Positions 9,130-17,990 of a stretch of DNA of 64,000 bases are shown here, one piece after another. Both the position numbers and the translations under genes were made by a program. How positions within the stretch are numbered: position 1 is the stretch's first letter; every line of letters begins with the position of its first letter. This DNA is from Streptomyces xanthochromogenes (GTDB taxonomy: Bacteria; Actinomycetota; Actinomycetes; Streptomycetales; Streptomycetaceae): positions 620,001 to 684,000 of the forward strand of contig NZ_BMUZ01000004.1 of NCBI RefSeq assembly GCF_014650455.1. Reading direction: 5' to 3'. Under the pieces are notes generated by a model. That model saw only the letters and a list, made by a program, of their open reading frames with translations, had not been told where the DNA came from and did not search any database.

Positions 9130-10020
9130 TCATCGACGAGACGGCGCATGGGCCTTCATCAGGTCCCGCAGGTGGTCGGCCGCGTGAGCCGTCTCGACAA
9201 GCAGGCCCGACGGCCTGCAATGTGGCTCCAGTGTGAGGTAGCCGTCGTAGCCCACTGCCGCCAGGCCTGTGATCATCGTCGGCCAGTCCAGTTCCCCCGT
9301 GCCGAGGGACGTCGTGTCGTACGCCCTGCCGTGATCGGTGTAGCGGACCCAGCCCTCGCGGGGGGTTTCGAGCGACGCTCGGCGTACGTCCTTCACATGG
9401 GCGTAGCGCACCCAGGGCAGCAGCAGGGGCAAGGCGTCACGGCCCGGGGAGACGTCCGCGCAGAGGAAGTTCGCGGCATCGAAGTTCAGGCCGAACCAGG
9501 GCGAGCCCACCCGGGTGAACAGTGCCGCCAACGCTGTCGGCCGCCTGGTGATGTCGGACCCGAGCGGGTCCCACCCGAACGCGTCGAACTCGTTCTCCAG
9601 GACCACCACCACCTTCTGAGCGGCGGCATGGTCGAGGACCGGGGCCAGCGCGTCGGCGTATGCCGCGATCGCCCGCTCGTCGTCGACTACCGGTGCGTGG
9701 CCGAAGTAGGTGTTCACCCGGCTGGCGCCGGTTCGTGCCGCCAAGGTGATCGCCTCGTGAAGCAGCGCGACGCCGTCCGCACCGCCCGCGCCGTACAGAT
9801 GACTTGGCGTCGACACGCAGGCTATGGACAGCCCGGCACGGTCGAGCTTGTGGAGCGCGGCGTCGACACCGTCCCGCCGGCCGTTCTTCGGATACCAGAA
9901 TTCCACCGCGTCGCACTGAGCGGACCTGGCCATCTCGATGAGGCCGTCCACACCGTCGGCGTCCGTGAATTCGGTGCCGGAAACCGCTATCGACATGCCG
10001 CGCTTCGTCGCTTCCCGCAT
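9130..10020 (-). CDS. Sugar phosphate isomerase/epimerase-like TIM-barrel protein
   Basis: A 296-residue AP-endonuclease-2 / xylose-isomerase-like TIM barrel (IolE/IolH type). Metal and substrate residues of the fold are visible in VVVLENEFDAFG, GLNFDAANFL, VRYAHVKDVRR and GYLTLEPHCR: Glu, Asp, His and Glu at the ends of successive strands. The ATG at 10020 (MREATKRGMS) has AGAAGGGAG on the reverse strand just upstream. It directly follows a GMC oxidoreductase gene. Such pairs often act together on oxidised (keto) sugars, so a role in shifting or epimerising a keto-heptose is plausible. Substrate not determinable. Confidence 0.85.
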   Translation of the reverse strand: MREATKRGMSIAVSGTEFTDADGVDGLIEMARSAQCDAVEFWYPKNGRRDGVDAALHKLDRAGLSIACVSTPSHLYGAGGADGVALLHEAITLAARTGASRVNTYFGHAPVVDDERAIAAYADALAPVLDHAAAQKVVVVLENEFDAFGWDPLGSDITRRPTALAALFTRVGSPWFGLNFDAANFLCADVSPGRDALPLLLPWVRYAHVKDVRRASLETPREGWVRYTDHGRAYDTTSLGTGELDWPTMITGLAAVGYDGYLTLEPHCRPSGLLVETAHAADHLRDLMKAHAPSRR

Positions 10021-10030
10021 CAGGACTCCC

Positions 10031-10106
10031 TTCTGCTCTCTGTCCCTGAACCCGCTCTGCTCTCTGTCTCTGGAACCCGTCACCCGTCACCCGTCACCCG
10101 TCACCC
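10031..10106. repeat. Tandem duplications between isomerase and GMC genes
   Basis: Two kinds of local repeat fill this short spacer: an imperfect 24/25-bp duplication (CTGCTCTCTGTCCCTGAACCCG-like, about 10031-10054 and 10055-10079) and four exact 7-bp units GTCACCC at 10079-10106. The last unit runs into the 3' end of the GMC gene. This looks like slippage-prone DNA; no function is apparent. Confidence 0.75.
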
Positions 10107-11549
10107 GGCGAGGATCGCTCCCAACCGCTTGCCGAGCGCGAGCGTCGTCATGGACGGGTTCGCCGCTCCGGTGCGTGGCATCACCGACGGCCCACACGCG
10201 TACAGACCCGCGACGGCGGTGAACTGGTGCTGCTCGTCGAGGACTTCGCCGAAGGCCAGTGTGCCCGCCTCGTGTTGCTCGGAGCCGAGCGGGAAGCTAT
10301 AGGTGAGGGGTTTCGGTGTGCGGACCGCCGTCAGCCGGGCGGCCAGGTCGGGCGATCCGTGCCGCGGCGAGAACCGGAGCGGCTCGGCCGGGACGCCGAG
10401 CAGCCGCGCCATCTCGGACCACAGCTCGCCCAGCAGGCGCCGCTGCGTGGCGAGCACCGGCGCATCGGCCGCGTCCAGCGGGGCGTGCACCGCCGTCGGC
10501 CAGGGCCATTCGCCGGCGTCCCGGCCGGTGCAGCGCACCTGGCTGTGCGGGCCGCGGACTTGCTCGCCCATGGTCCAACTGTCCATGTTCACCTGGCCGT
10601 TCACACCTTCGCTGAAGCGCACGAACTGGTTGGACCGGCCGTCGGCGGTGCCGGTCCGGTGGTAGACGTGGCCGTCGTGAGCGGCCGCCCGCACGGCATC
10701 GGGGAGCCGATCGGCGTCGAAGGCGACCGTGAAGCCCTGCGAGATCTTGTCCACGAGCCCCGGCAGCTCACGCGGCGCCGCGGCGTCCGAGGCGGCCAGA
10801 GCCTGGATCGCCAGCCGGCTGTTCATGACCGTACCGGCGGCCAGCACCACCCGGTTCGCCCGCAGTTCGCGCGGCTCACCGTCCTCGGTGCGCACCAGCA
10901 CACCGGTCGCCCTGCCGTCGTCGACCCGGACCCCGAGCACATCGTGCTCGGCGAGGATCGGCACACGGCGCACCCTCGGGTCACCGTCGTCCTCCCACCA
11001 GGCCAATGGACTGAACGCGCTCCATCCTCCGGCGGGTTCCGGGCGGGTGGCGTGCGGTGTGCGGTCGAAGTCCAGTGCGCCAAGGGTCAGTCCGGGAGCA
11101 CCCGGAGGCTCGGCGCCCCAGCCGACCATGTCGTCGACGACCCGCTGGTACAGCGACGGCCCGCCGTCCCACGTCTCGGTGAGTTCGGTGACGACTTCCT
11201 TCGGCCACTGCTCGGAGAGGGCCCATGGCTCGACGGGCAGCAGTACGCCACCCCAGTAGAGCGAGCGTCCGCCGACGCGGCGGCGCAGGCCCGCCAGGTC
11301 ACCGTAGGCTCCGTCGTCACCCTCGTAGGGGCGTCGGAAGTCGGGGTCGGACTCCGGTCGCAGCCAGAGCCGGAGCGCTTCGTCCGAGGTGTGTTCGGCC
11401 TGGACGTGTGCGCGGCCCCGGTCGGGCCCGGCCTCCAGCACGGTCACGGACTCCCGGCCCCTTCGGCCGAGTTCCGCCGCCACCGCGAGGCCGGCCATTC
11501 CGGCGCCGACCACGAGTGTCTCCACTTCGGCCAACGGTTCCACAGGCAC
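10101..11549 (-). CDS. GMC-family FAD-dependent oxidoreductase (copy 1)
   Basis: A 482-residue flavoprotein. The N-terminal FAD-binding Rossmann motif is VVGAGMAG (G15, G17, G20). The segment LRRRVGGRSLYWGGVLLPVE is typical of GMC sugar or alcohol oxidoreductases, a second FAD contact lies at VVLAAGTVMNSRLA, and the C-terminal substrate/FAD portion includes GLYACGPSVMPRTGAANPSMT. It would oxidise a secondary alcohol to a ketone, plausibly on the heptose. It is clearly paralogous to the protein at 21203-22837 (shared GGRSLYW, LPVE.WAL and LYACGP motifs). The GTG at 11549 lacks an obvious ribosome site, so the exact start is uncertain. Confidence 0.87.
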   Translation of the reverse strand: MPVEPLAEVETLVVGAGMAGLAVAAELGRRGRESVTVLEAGPDRGRAHVQAEHTSDEALRLWLRPESDPDFRRPYEGDDGAYGDLAGLRRRVGGRSLYWGGVLLPVEPWALSEQWPKEVVTELTETWDGGPSLYQRVVDDMVGWGAEPPGAPGLTLGALDFDRTPHATRPEPAGGWSAFSPLAWWEDDGDPRVRRVPILAEHDVLGVRVDDGRATGVLVRTEDGEPRELRANRVVLAAGTVMNSRLAIQALAASDAAAPRELPGLVDKISQGFTVAFDADRLPDAVRAAAHDGHVYHRTGTADGRSNQFVRFSEGVNGQVNMDSWTMGEQVRGPHSQVRCTGRDAGEWPWPTAVHAPLDAADAPVLATQRRLLGELWSEMARLLGVPAEPLRFSPRHGSPDLAARLTAVRTPKPLTYSFPLGSEQHEAGTLAFGEVLDEQHQFTAVAGLYACGPSVMPRTGAANPSMTTLALGKRLGAILAG

Positions 11550-11696
11550 CCCATCGTCGTGCGTAGTCCGAGTTGTTGAAGTCCGAGCACGGTCGTGGCC
11601 GCCCCCGGCCGGTGCGGTGACGGCGGTGAGGACTCCGGCGGAGCGACGACCGGCCGAGGGTGCGCACCTGGGCAGGGCGCCTTCGCGCGGGGGGAG

Positions 11697-12692
11697 TCAC
11701 ACCGGGCACGGTTGCTCCCGGCCCACCGTCATCGTGGGCTCCTGGCTGCTGGGCAGTTCCAGCTTGTAGGGGTAGGCGCCACGGGTCAGGTCGAAGGTGT
11801 CCGTCCCTCCGGAGGCGAGTTCGCCGACCATCGCGGCGGTCAGCAGGTGCCCCGGTGAGTCGCGGGCGTGGCCCGGGTCGTAGGCCGCCCGGTAGGCGTA
11901 GTAGGTGCGCTCGTGCAGGAAGCCGAACCATCCGGCGAGCAAGGTGTCGTCGAGCCACAACTCGTGTATGCGCGCGGTACTGGAGGGCTCGGCCGCGATG
12001 GCCGCATACGTCCGGTCGACCACTCCCCCGTCGAACGGCGCGACGGTGTCGGGCCGTTCGCCCCACTGTCGCGTGTGCAGCTCTATGAAGTCAGGCAGTC
12101 TGGCGGCGACCCGATCCGGCGTGTCCGCACAGGTGAGCCGGAGCGTGCCGAGACGCTCGATGCGGCGGCGCTTTCGCCGCATGTCCCTCCGCTCACTGAC
12201 GCGTCGCACGATGTCGGGGTCGGTCAGGTCGAGCCGGAAGACGGTGTCCGAGGGCCGGGGCGTGGCGCCCAGCTCGGACACGGCCCGCAGCAACGGACCG
12301 CCGAGAAGCAGGTTGCTCAGCTCCAGCCGGGCACCGAACTCCCGCTGACACCGGTCGATCGCGTCGGCCAGCCCGGCTATGTCCGGCTCCGGTGCGGTGG
12401 ACGAGGCGTCGTCCACCGCCGCGACCTCGTTGTAGTCGGCCCAGGGCCAGGACAACGGGCGCAGGAGCGCGGTGTCGGCGTCCCGGTGCAACTGCAGGCC
12501 GACCACCAGGGTGGGCCGGTCGGTACGTGTCACATGGACCAGCACCGGGGTCGTGCCCTCCGCGTCCGCGGCCTCACGGATCCATGCCCGCCACCAGCCC
12601 GCCGTCTGGAAGGGCGTCCGCGCCGAGAGCCGGTGCGTGTCCAGGAAACGCGTTGCCGCCCGTGCCCCGTGCTCGAAAGCGACGCCGTTCAT
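11697..12692 (-). CDS. BioF2-like / FemAB-like GNAT-fold acyltransferase
   Basis: A 331-residue protein of the Acetyltransf_6 (BioF2/CelD-like) group, a double-GNAT fold related to FemABX aminoacyltransferases. Landmarks are TPFQTAGWWRAWI near residue 30, the basic RRDMRRKRRRIERLG segment in the middle, the TRQWG segment and the C-terminal half with AGWFGFLHERTYYAYRAAYDP. The ATG at 12692 has AAGGGA upstream. In this setting it is a good candidate for attaching an acyl or aminoacyl group to an amino sugar made by the neighbouring aminotransferase. This is inferred from fold and context only. Confidence 0.75.
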   Translation of the reverse strand: MNGVAFEHGARAATRFLDTHRLSARTPFQTAGWWRAWIREAADAEGTTPVLVHVTRTDRPTLVVGLQLHRDADTALLRPLSWPWADYNEVAAVDDASSTAPEPDIAGLADAIDRCQREFGARLELSNLLLGGPLLRAVSELGATPRPSDTVFRLDLTDPDIVRRVSERRDMRRKRRRIERLGTLRLTCADTPDRVAARLPDFIELHTRQWGERPDTVAPFDGGVVDRTYAAIAAEPSSTARIHELWLDDTLLAGWFGFLHERTYYAYRAAYDPGHARDSPGHLLTAAMVGELASGGTDTFDLTRGAYPYKLELPSSQEPTMTVGREQPCPV

Positions 12693-12786
12693 CCGGCGCG
12701 TCCCTTCCACCCCAACGCCTGTGCCACGGCGGGCGGCAGAGGCGCTCCGGCCGCGGCCACCCCGCGGCCGCGCTCCCGCAGCACTG

Positions 12787-14034
12787 TCATGACGCCGCCT
12801 TGGCCACGTCCTCCACCGTGGTCCTGAACAGCCGTGCCGCCGCCTCGATGGTGTCGTCGTCGGCGTCCACGTCGATGCCCACGCCGCTGCCGAGATAGGA
12901 GTCGACCACCCCGACACTCAACACGATGCTGCGGCTGAGCAGGTCGTCCGTGCGCGGCAGGCTGCCGAGGGGATACGAGCGCCGCACGACGGCGCGATCC
13001 GGCCTGCGCGGCGCGGAATCCGCCGGGGCGACCAGGTCCGGCCGCAGCTGGGACATGTTGGCGTAGTTGTGTTTGCCGGACCGGCTCAGGGTGATCGTGC
13101 CGAGCCGGGCCGCCACCTCGTCGGCCATGGCCGCGGATGCGAAGGTGTACCCGAGCACCGTGGCGCAGTCGCCGTCCGGATCGTGCAGTTTGCGACGCGT
13201 CACCCCGGGCAGATCGCCGATCGCGTCCGCGAACCTGTCCCGGTTGGCTCGCAACGTCCGCAGAATGTCCGGCAGTTTGCGTACCTGGGCGAGCGCGAGC
13301 GCACCGGTCAGTTCGTGCATCCGCAGGTTCAGACCGAACAGCGGCGGCCCGTCGGTGACACCCAGCCGCAGCGGCGCGGCGCCGTGGTCGTGCAGGGCGA
13401 ACGCCGTCTCGTACAGCTCGGCGTCATCGGTGAGCAGCACGCCGCCGTCGCCCGCGGTGAAGGTCTTGAAGACGTTGAGACTGAACGCCCCGAACCCACC
13501 GACCGTACCCAGATGGCGGCCGCGGTAGGTGCCGCCGCCGGCTTGCGCGCAATCCTCCACGAGTAGCAGCCCGTGCTCACGCGTGACCGCGTCCAGGGCG
13601 TCGAGGTCGCACGGCGCTCCGAGCATGTGCACGGCGATCACCGCCCTCGTACGTGACGTGATCTTCGCGGCCACGTCCTCCGGGTCGAGCAGCAGCCCCT
13701 CGTCGATCTCGGCGAGCACCGGCTCGGCCCCCGTATGGACGACGGCGGCGATCGAGGCGATGAAGGTGTAGCCCGGCACGATCACCTCGTCGCCGGGACC
13801 TATGCCTGCGGCGAGCAGCCCGGCGTACAGGGCACTGGTGCAGCTGTTCATGCCCAGGCAGTGGCGTGCACCGGTGAGGGCACGGAATTCCTGCTCGAAC
13901 AGGGACACCTTCGACGGCAGCGCGACCCCGTCGTGGTCGTCGAAGCGGTACCGGCTCAGCTCTCGTTCCCTTACGACGCTGAGCAGTTCGGCCTCTTCCT
14001 CCGGGCCGATGCGGGAAACTCCTGGTCCTGCCAT
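12787..14034 (-). CDS. DegT/DnrJ/EryC1-family sugar aminotransferase
   Basis: A 415-residue PLP enzyme. Features in order: substrate/PLP phosphate region MNSCTSALYAGLLAAG (about 62-77), VPGYTFIASIAAV (86-98), PLP-binding Asp in VEDCAQAGGG (D161), and the Schiff-base lysine in NVFKTFTAGDGG (K190). Family members transaminate keto-sugars attached to nucleotides or other carriers, usually from glutamate or glutamine. GGGAGGGA precedes the ATG. Within this cluster it would put an amino group on a ketone created by one of the GMC or SDR oxidoreductases. The position on the sugar cannot be read from sequence. Confidence 0.9.
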   Translation of the reverse strand: MAGPGVSRIGPEEEAELLSVVRERELSRYRFDDHDGVALPSKVSLFEQEFRALTGARHCLGMNSCTSALYAGLLAAGIGPGDEVIVPGYTFIASIAAVVHTGAEPVLAEIDEGLLLDPEDVAAKITSRTRAVIAVHMLGAPCDLDALDAVTREHGLLLVEDCAQAGGGTYRGRHLGTVGGFGAFSLNVFKTFTAGDGGVLLTDDAELYETAFALHDHGAAPLRLGVTDGPPLFGLNLRMHELTGALALAQVRKLPDILRTLRANRDRFADAIGDLPGVTRRKLHDPDGDCATVLGYTFASAAMADEVAARLGTITLSRSGKHNYANMSQLRPDLVAPADSAPRRPDRAVVRRSYPLGSLPRTDDLLSRSIVLSVGVVDSYLGSGVGIDVDADDDTIEAAARLFRTTVEDVAKAAS

Positions 14035-14065
14035 GGCGATCCCTCCCTCGTCTGACTCTGTCCTG

Positions 14066-15151
14066 TTATCGGCGGCCGACCGCTGCCCGTGCCGGCTCCG
14101 ACGGCGGCCGGCCGGCCAGGTCGCCCGGTACGAGATCCATCAGCAGAGCGTCCCGCCAGGCCTCGCGGTGGCGTTCGTACGCCCTCATCCGGCCGACCGA
14201 CCGGAAGCCCGCCTTCTCCAGGCAGCGCACGGCAGCCGCGTTGTCGGCGGGCGGCGCGGCAGTGACGCGGTGCCCGTCGGCAGCGAAGACGGACCGGGCG
14301 AACAGGCTCAGCGCCCGGGTGGCGATCTCCCGGCCCCGGTCGGCCGGGTCGCACACCGCAAGCGCCTCGATCCGGATGTGGTCGAACTCCGGGTCCTCCT
14401 CCTTGCGGTACTCCAGGAAGCCGACGGAACGACCGCGTTCGAGGATCACCAGGCAGCGCTCGTGCTGGAATCTGCTGAGCACCCCGTCGCTGGGCTCCAG
14501 CGCCCGCCACGCCTGCACGTCGGCATCGCCGAACGTCCGGCGGAACAGATCGAGGTCCTCCGGTATCGCCCGCCGCAACCCGATGCCGCTCTCGTCCACC
14601 TGGTCGTCCTCGACGACGGCGGCGCCGGGCCGCACCGATGCCCGCTCGCCCGCCGCGATCAACTCCTCCAGCAGATCGACCAGTTCGGCGGCCTGCTCGG
14701 GGCTCGGGTCCGGTACGACGCGGCAGGTGGGCGCCGCGAACGCCTCGGCGGTCAGGAAGGGGTGGTGGCCGAGAACCAGCAGGGGCCGTCCGGTGTCCAG
14801 GGCGAGGCCGATCTCGGTGAGGGTGCCGTAGCGTCCCTCGAACGCGATCATGCCGTCGCCGCACCAGTTGAGGATGTTGCTCCGGGCCAGGTCCATCGAT
14901 GTGGGCAGCGCCCAGGTGGTCCCGTCCTCGGCGTCGGCCAGGCGGTTCCACTTCAGCAGTGCGAGGGTGTCGCCGCCGACCGCCCGGCAGCCCTTGTTGG
15001 CCGCGGCCGCCACGCCTCCCTCGCCTCCGCTGATCAGGCCGTAGCCGCGCCGGGCGAGCTCTTCGCCGACCTTTTCCGCGAGGCGCAGCACGTCCGATCC
15101 CGCGTTGCCGGGCCGGCCGCCGAGGACCGCGATCGCGCGTCGGCGGGTCAT
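14066..15151 (-). CDS. LOG-type phosphoribohydrolase domain fused to a GNAT acetyltransferase domain
   Basis: 361 residues in two parts. Residues 1-165 match the TIGR00725/LOG Rossmann family: IAVLGGRPGNAG, SGGEGGVAAAANKG, MDLARSN (R90) and the signature-like EGRYGTLTEIGLAL (G106-E113). LOG enzymes cleave N6-substituted AMP (cytokinin nucleotides) to the free base and ribose-5-phosphate. Residues 188-350 are a GNAT fold (GLRRAIPEDL, IEALAVCDPADRGREIATRAL, NAAAVRCLEKAGFRSVG). The first Gly of the usual PGGxGTxxE motif is replaced, so activity needs testing. The ATG at 15151 overlaps the glycosyltransferase stop (15148-15151) and has AGAAGGTGG upstream. The frame is open further upstream, but that part is antisense-like. 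Confidence 0.85.
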   Translation of the reverse strand: MTRRRAIAVLGGRPGNAGSDVLRLAEKVGEELARRGYGLISGGEGGVAAAANKGCRAVGGDTLALLKWNRLADAEDGTTWALPTSMDLARSNILNWCGDGMIAFEGRYGTLTEIGLALDTGRPLLVLGHHPFLTAEAFAAPTCRVVPDPSPEQAAELVDLLEELIAAGERASVRPGAAVVEDDQVDESGIGLRRAIPEDLDLFRRTFGDADVQAWRALEPSDGVLSRFQHERCLVILERGRSVGFLEYRKEEDPEFDHIRIEALAVCDPADRGREIATRALSLFARSVFAADGHRVTAAPPADNAAAVRCLEKAGFRSVGRMRAYERHREAWRDALLMDLVPGDLAGRPPSEPARAAVGRR

Positions 15152-16173
15152 TTGACCACCTTCTGGTGACTCAATTGCCGCACACTCCACTCCAGTTGGT
15201 CCAGTTCGATCAGCACGTCGGCCGGCCGCACATCGGCCGCGCAGGGGGCCGGGCAGCCGGTGTAGTAGCGCCGGCAGGTGCCGTTCGGCTTCATGTAGGA
15301 GCACGTCAGGGCGAAGGCGCTCTGCACGATCCGCGAGACCTCGGGGGGCGCGGCCGGTGACCAGATGTCGCCGTCGGTCGCCAGGTAGAGCGTGACCACC
15401 GGGCACCCCAACGCGGCGGCCAGGTGCACGGCCAGCGTGTCGTTGCTGACCAGCACGTCCAGTCCCGCGATCCAGTCGCGCAGGGCTTCGAGCGAGTGCA
15501 GGAACACCGTGTCGGTGACGCCCCGCTCCGAGGACAACCGCCGTGCCAGTGCCTGCTCGTCCGGGGCGCGGCCCACCGCCACTTCCACGTTCAGGCCTCG
15601 TTCGTTCAGCTGCGTGATCAGAGCCGACCAGTCCTGTGCGGGCCAGCGTTTGACCTCGGCACTGGCACCGACGTAGCAGCCCACCACCCCGGGGCGGGGC
15701 TGCCGCCGCTCGGCCAGCCAGGCAGGGCGGGTCAGGTCGACCGGCACGCCGTGCGCGCGCAGGAGACTCGCGGCCTGCTCACCGAAGGGCAGCCGCTGCG
15801 GGCGGTCACCCAGCTCGTGCAGATCCCAGCACTCGACGCCCCGTTTCGCCGCCTCCGCCCGGAACTCGAAGTAGTTGCCGTCCTCGTCGGCGGACTCCAT
15901 CCTGAGGTTGACGACCAGGTCCACACCTTCGCGTTCGACGAAGTCCCACAGCTCCCGCCGGTGGGTCGGCAGGAATCGTCGCCACAGTGCCGGGAAGGTC
16001 CCGGAGGCACCCCGCATACCGGCTGCCCCGCGCACCCATGCGGTGTCGAGTGCGACGTTCGGGGCCATGAAGTAGCGCCATCCCGGGTGGCTCCGCTCGA
16101 ACGCGGCCAGGAGCGGTGCGGCGATGATCCCGTTGCCCACGCCTTCGTTGATGACGGCCATTGCCGTGCGCAT
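15148..16173 (-). CDS. Glycosyltransferase family 9 (ADP-heptose heptosyltransferase-like)
   Basis: A 341-residue GT-B enzyme of the WaaC/WaaF type. Landmarks are the Gly-rich start NEGVGNGIIAAPLLAAFE, KRWPAQDW (175-182) beginning the donor domain, the diagnostic SNDTLAVHLAAALGCPVVTLY (243-263), and a C-terminal Cys cluster (C291, C300, C307, C311) resembling the one in many WaaF proteins. In Gram-negatives these enzymes move L,D-heptose from ADP-heptose to lipopolysaccharide. Streptomyces has no LPS, so here the acceptor should be a small molecule. GGAAGGG precedes the ATG, and the gene is coupled to the LOG-GNAT gene. The full ADP-heptose pathway nearby supports the donor assignment. Confidence 0.88.
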   Translation of the reverse strand: MRTAMAVINEGVGNGIIAAPLLAAFERSHPGWRYFMAPNVALDTAWVRGAAGMRGASGTFPALWRRFLPTHRRELWDFVEREGVDLVVNLRMESADEDGNYFEFRAEAAKRGVECWDLHELGDRPQRLPFGEQAASLLRAHGVPVDLTRPAWLAERRQPRPGVVGCYVGASAEVKRWPAQDWSALITQLNERGLNVEVAVGRAPDEQALARRLSSERGVTDTVFLHSLEALRDWIAGLDVLVSNDTLAVHLAAALGCPVVTLYLATDGDIWSPAAPPEVSRIVQSAFALTCSYMKPNGTCRRYYTGCPAPCAADVRPADVLIELDQLEWSVRQLSHQKVVK

Positions 16174-16328
16174 GCTTGCCCTTCCAAGTCGGCGTCCAGG
16201 GGCCGGTCGACGGCCGGCCCGGGTCGTGCGGCGTACGGGTCGTGCGCCATACGGATGGCGGTGGCGCGGGCGCGGCCGTCATCGACCGGGCCGACCGGCG
16301 CGCCACGGACGACGCGCCGGCCACCGGC

Positions 16329-16883
16329 TCACGGCCGGGCGCTCAGCCGGCTGAGGAGCCGGGGAGTGGCGAGCCGGTCGAGGTACTCGGGCTCGCTGTG
16401 TGCCCGCTCGATGGCGGGACGGAGGTCCAGGAGGTAGCGCATGGAGTCCACTTCTTTGAAGCCGACCCCCAGTTTCGCGGCCAGACGGGCGTAGAGCTTG
16501 CGCGCGGGACTGTTGTCCGGCTCGGTCTCGCCCTCGGCGAATTCGTAGCCGCGCCGCATCGCCTCGACGAACGACGAGGCGACCAGGAGCGCCCCGATGC
16601 CACGGCTGCCGCGCAGGGCCTCGGTCACGTAGACGTCGTGGATGTACGCGACGTTGTCGGCGAACTGGAGGTTCGGAATGGGGTCCACCATCGCCAGCCC
16701 CACGGCGACCCCGTCCTCGACCGCCACGATCTGGAAGGTCGCCTCATGGCCGACCAGGCCCTCGAAGAAGGTGCGCGTACTGTCCAGGTCGACCTCCTTC
16801 CCGCAGTCGTGCTGCTGCTCGACAATCAAAGGCATGAGCATGTCCAGTTGGTCCTTGCTCAGCACGACCGTCTCAATACTCAC
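16329..16883 (-). CDS. GNAT-family N-acetyltransferase
   Basis: A 184-residue GNAT protein. The acetyl-CoA pyrophosphate loop is visible as VYVTEALRGSRGIGALLVASSF (R/Q-x-x-G-x-G/A type), with NSPARKLYARLAAKLGVGF as the usual C-terminal helix-strand element. The GTG at 16883 is preceded by GGGATGGAG. It lies between the glycosyltransferase and HldD homologues on the same strand. It probably acylates an amine, possibly the amino-heptose or the antibiotic itself (self-protection). The substrate is not predictable. Confidence 0.85.
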   Translation of the reverse strand: MSIETVVLSKDQLDMLMPLIVEQQHDCGKEVDLDSTRTFFEGLVGHEATFQIVAVEDGVAVGLAMVDPIPNLQFADNVAYIHDVYVTEALRGSRGIGALLVASSFVEAMRRGYEFAEGETEPDNSPARKLYARLAAKLGVGFKEVDSMRYLLDLRPAIERAHSEPEYLDRLATPRLLSRLSARP

Positions 16884-16946
16884 GTGATCTCCATCCCTGC
16901 GGTGATTCCATCGATCGACTGCATCCGTGCCCCGGCTGACGTGCCT

Positions 16947-17912
16947 TCAGCTACGGTCGTTCGTGTGTGTGAAATGCCGGTACAGCTCGTGGGCGGCGTT
17001 CCGTAGGTCGCCCGGGCCCGGCCGGGGGCGCGCCGGAAGGGACGCGTCGAGCGCGGACATGTCGGCGCAGGTCCAGTACTGGTACCGGCCGATGTGGGGG
17101 TTCGGTACCAGCCGCACGTTCAGCGGTGAATTCGTGAACTCCGCACACCAGCGCAGCAGTTCGGCGAAGCTCGTCGCATGGCCCGATCCGAGGTTGAAGA
17201 CGCCGCGGGGCGCCGTCGGGTCCGCCATGAGGACACAGGTCCGTGCGACCGTGGCGACGGGGATGTAGTCCCGGCACGCTTCCAGGGTGTCGGCGAAGAG
17301 CGTGAGCGGCTCCTGCCGGGCGGCGGCGAGGAGCAACTGGCCGATGATGGAGGCCATCGCCTTCTTGTGCCGCTCCCCCGTGCCGAAGACGTTGGTGAAC
17401 CGCAGTCCGGCCCACCCCGGCCCGCCACCGGCGGTGAACCGCGTGGACATGTGGGTGTCGAACCGGGCCTTGGAGCGGGCGTAGGCGTTCAGCGGGCCGG
17501 AACACGCGGCGGACCCCAGTGCGGATTCCGGCAGCGGCCGCCGTTCGGCGATCTCGCCGTAGACGCTGGACGAGGACGCATAGACGAAACGCGTACCGCT
17601 GCGGTCGCAGGCGTCGGCCAGCGCCGCGGGGCCGGTGATGTTCGTCTGCTCCAGCGCCTGCCAGTTGTCCTCGACCGTGCTGCTGATCGCGCCGAGGTGC
17701 ACCACGGCCGTGAACCGCCCGGCCGCCACCGCCCCGAGCACCGCCGGATCGTCGAAGGAACCGGTGTGCACGGTGGTGTCCCGGCACAGATCGGTGGGCG
17801 GGGTGGTGAGGTCCACCGTGGTCACCCGGTACCCGGCGCTCAGAAAGGCCCGCGCCACATGCCGCCCGATGAAGCCGGCCGCCCCGGTGACGAGCACGCT
17901 CTGTTCACTCAC
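16947..17912 (-). CDS. ADP-heptose 6-epimerase-like NAD-dependent epimerase (HldD type)
   Basis: A 321-residue extended SDR. It has the Rossmann motif TGAAGFIG (9-16), STVEDNW (78-84), SSSSVYG and the catalytic YARSK (Y144, K148). More specific to HldD are RFTNVFGTGERHKKAMAS (171-188) and the late GRYQYW segment. HldD converts ADP-D-glycero- to ADP-L-glycero-D-manno-heptose by oxidation and reduction at C6. The GTG start at 17912 has AGAAGGG upstream. Presence beside gmhA-hldE and gmhB makes the assignment strong, although regiochemistry could differ in a secondary-metabolite pathway. Confidence 0.85.
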   Translation of the reverse strand: MSEQSVLVTGAAGFIGRHVARAFLSAGYRVTTVDLTTPPTDLCRDTTVHTGSFDDPAVLGAVAAGRFTAVVHLGAISSTVEDNWQALEQTNITGPAALADACDRSGTRFVYASSSSVYGEIAERRPLPESALGSAACSGPLNAYARSKARFDTHMSTRFTAGGGPGWAGLRFTNVFGTGERHKKAMASIIGQLLLAAARQEPLTLFADTLEACRDYIPVATVARTCVLMADPTAPRGVFNLGSGHATSFAELLRWCAEFTNSPLNVRLVPNPHIGRYQYWTCADMSALDASLPARPRPGPGDLRNAAHELYRHFTHTNDRS

Positions 17913-17990
17913 GCCTGCCGCCCTTCTGGTCCGGTTCGTGTGTCCTGACGGGGAGTTGCCGTCGCGGGTGGGGGGAAGGGCGTCGCGTCA

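Noticed and set aside
15152..15406. N-terminal extension of the LOG-GNAT protein by 85 residues
   Set aside because: The extension is antisense to the GT9 C-terminus. A good ribosome site and 4-nt overlap support the start at 15151.
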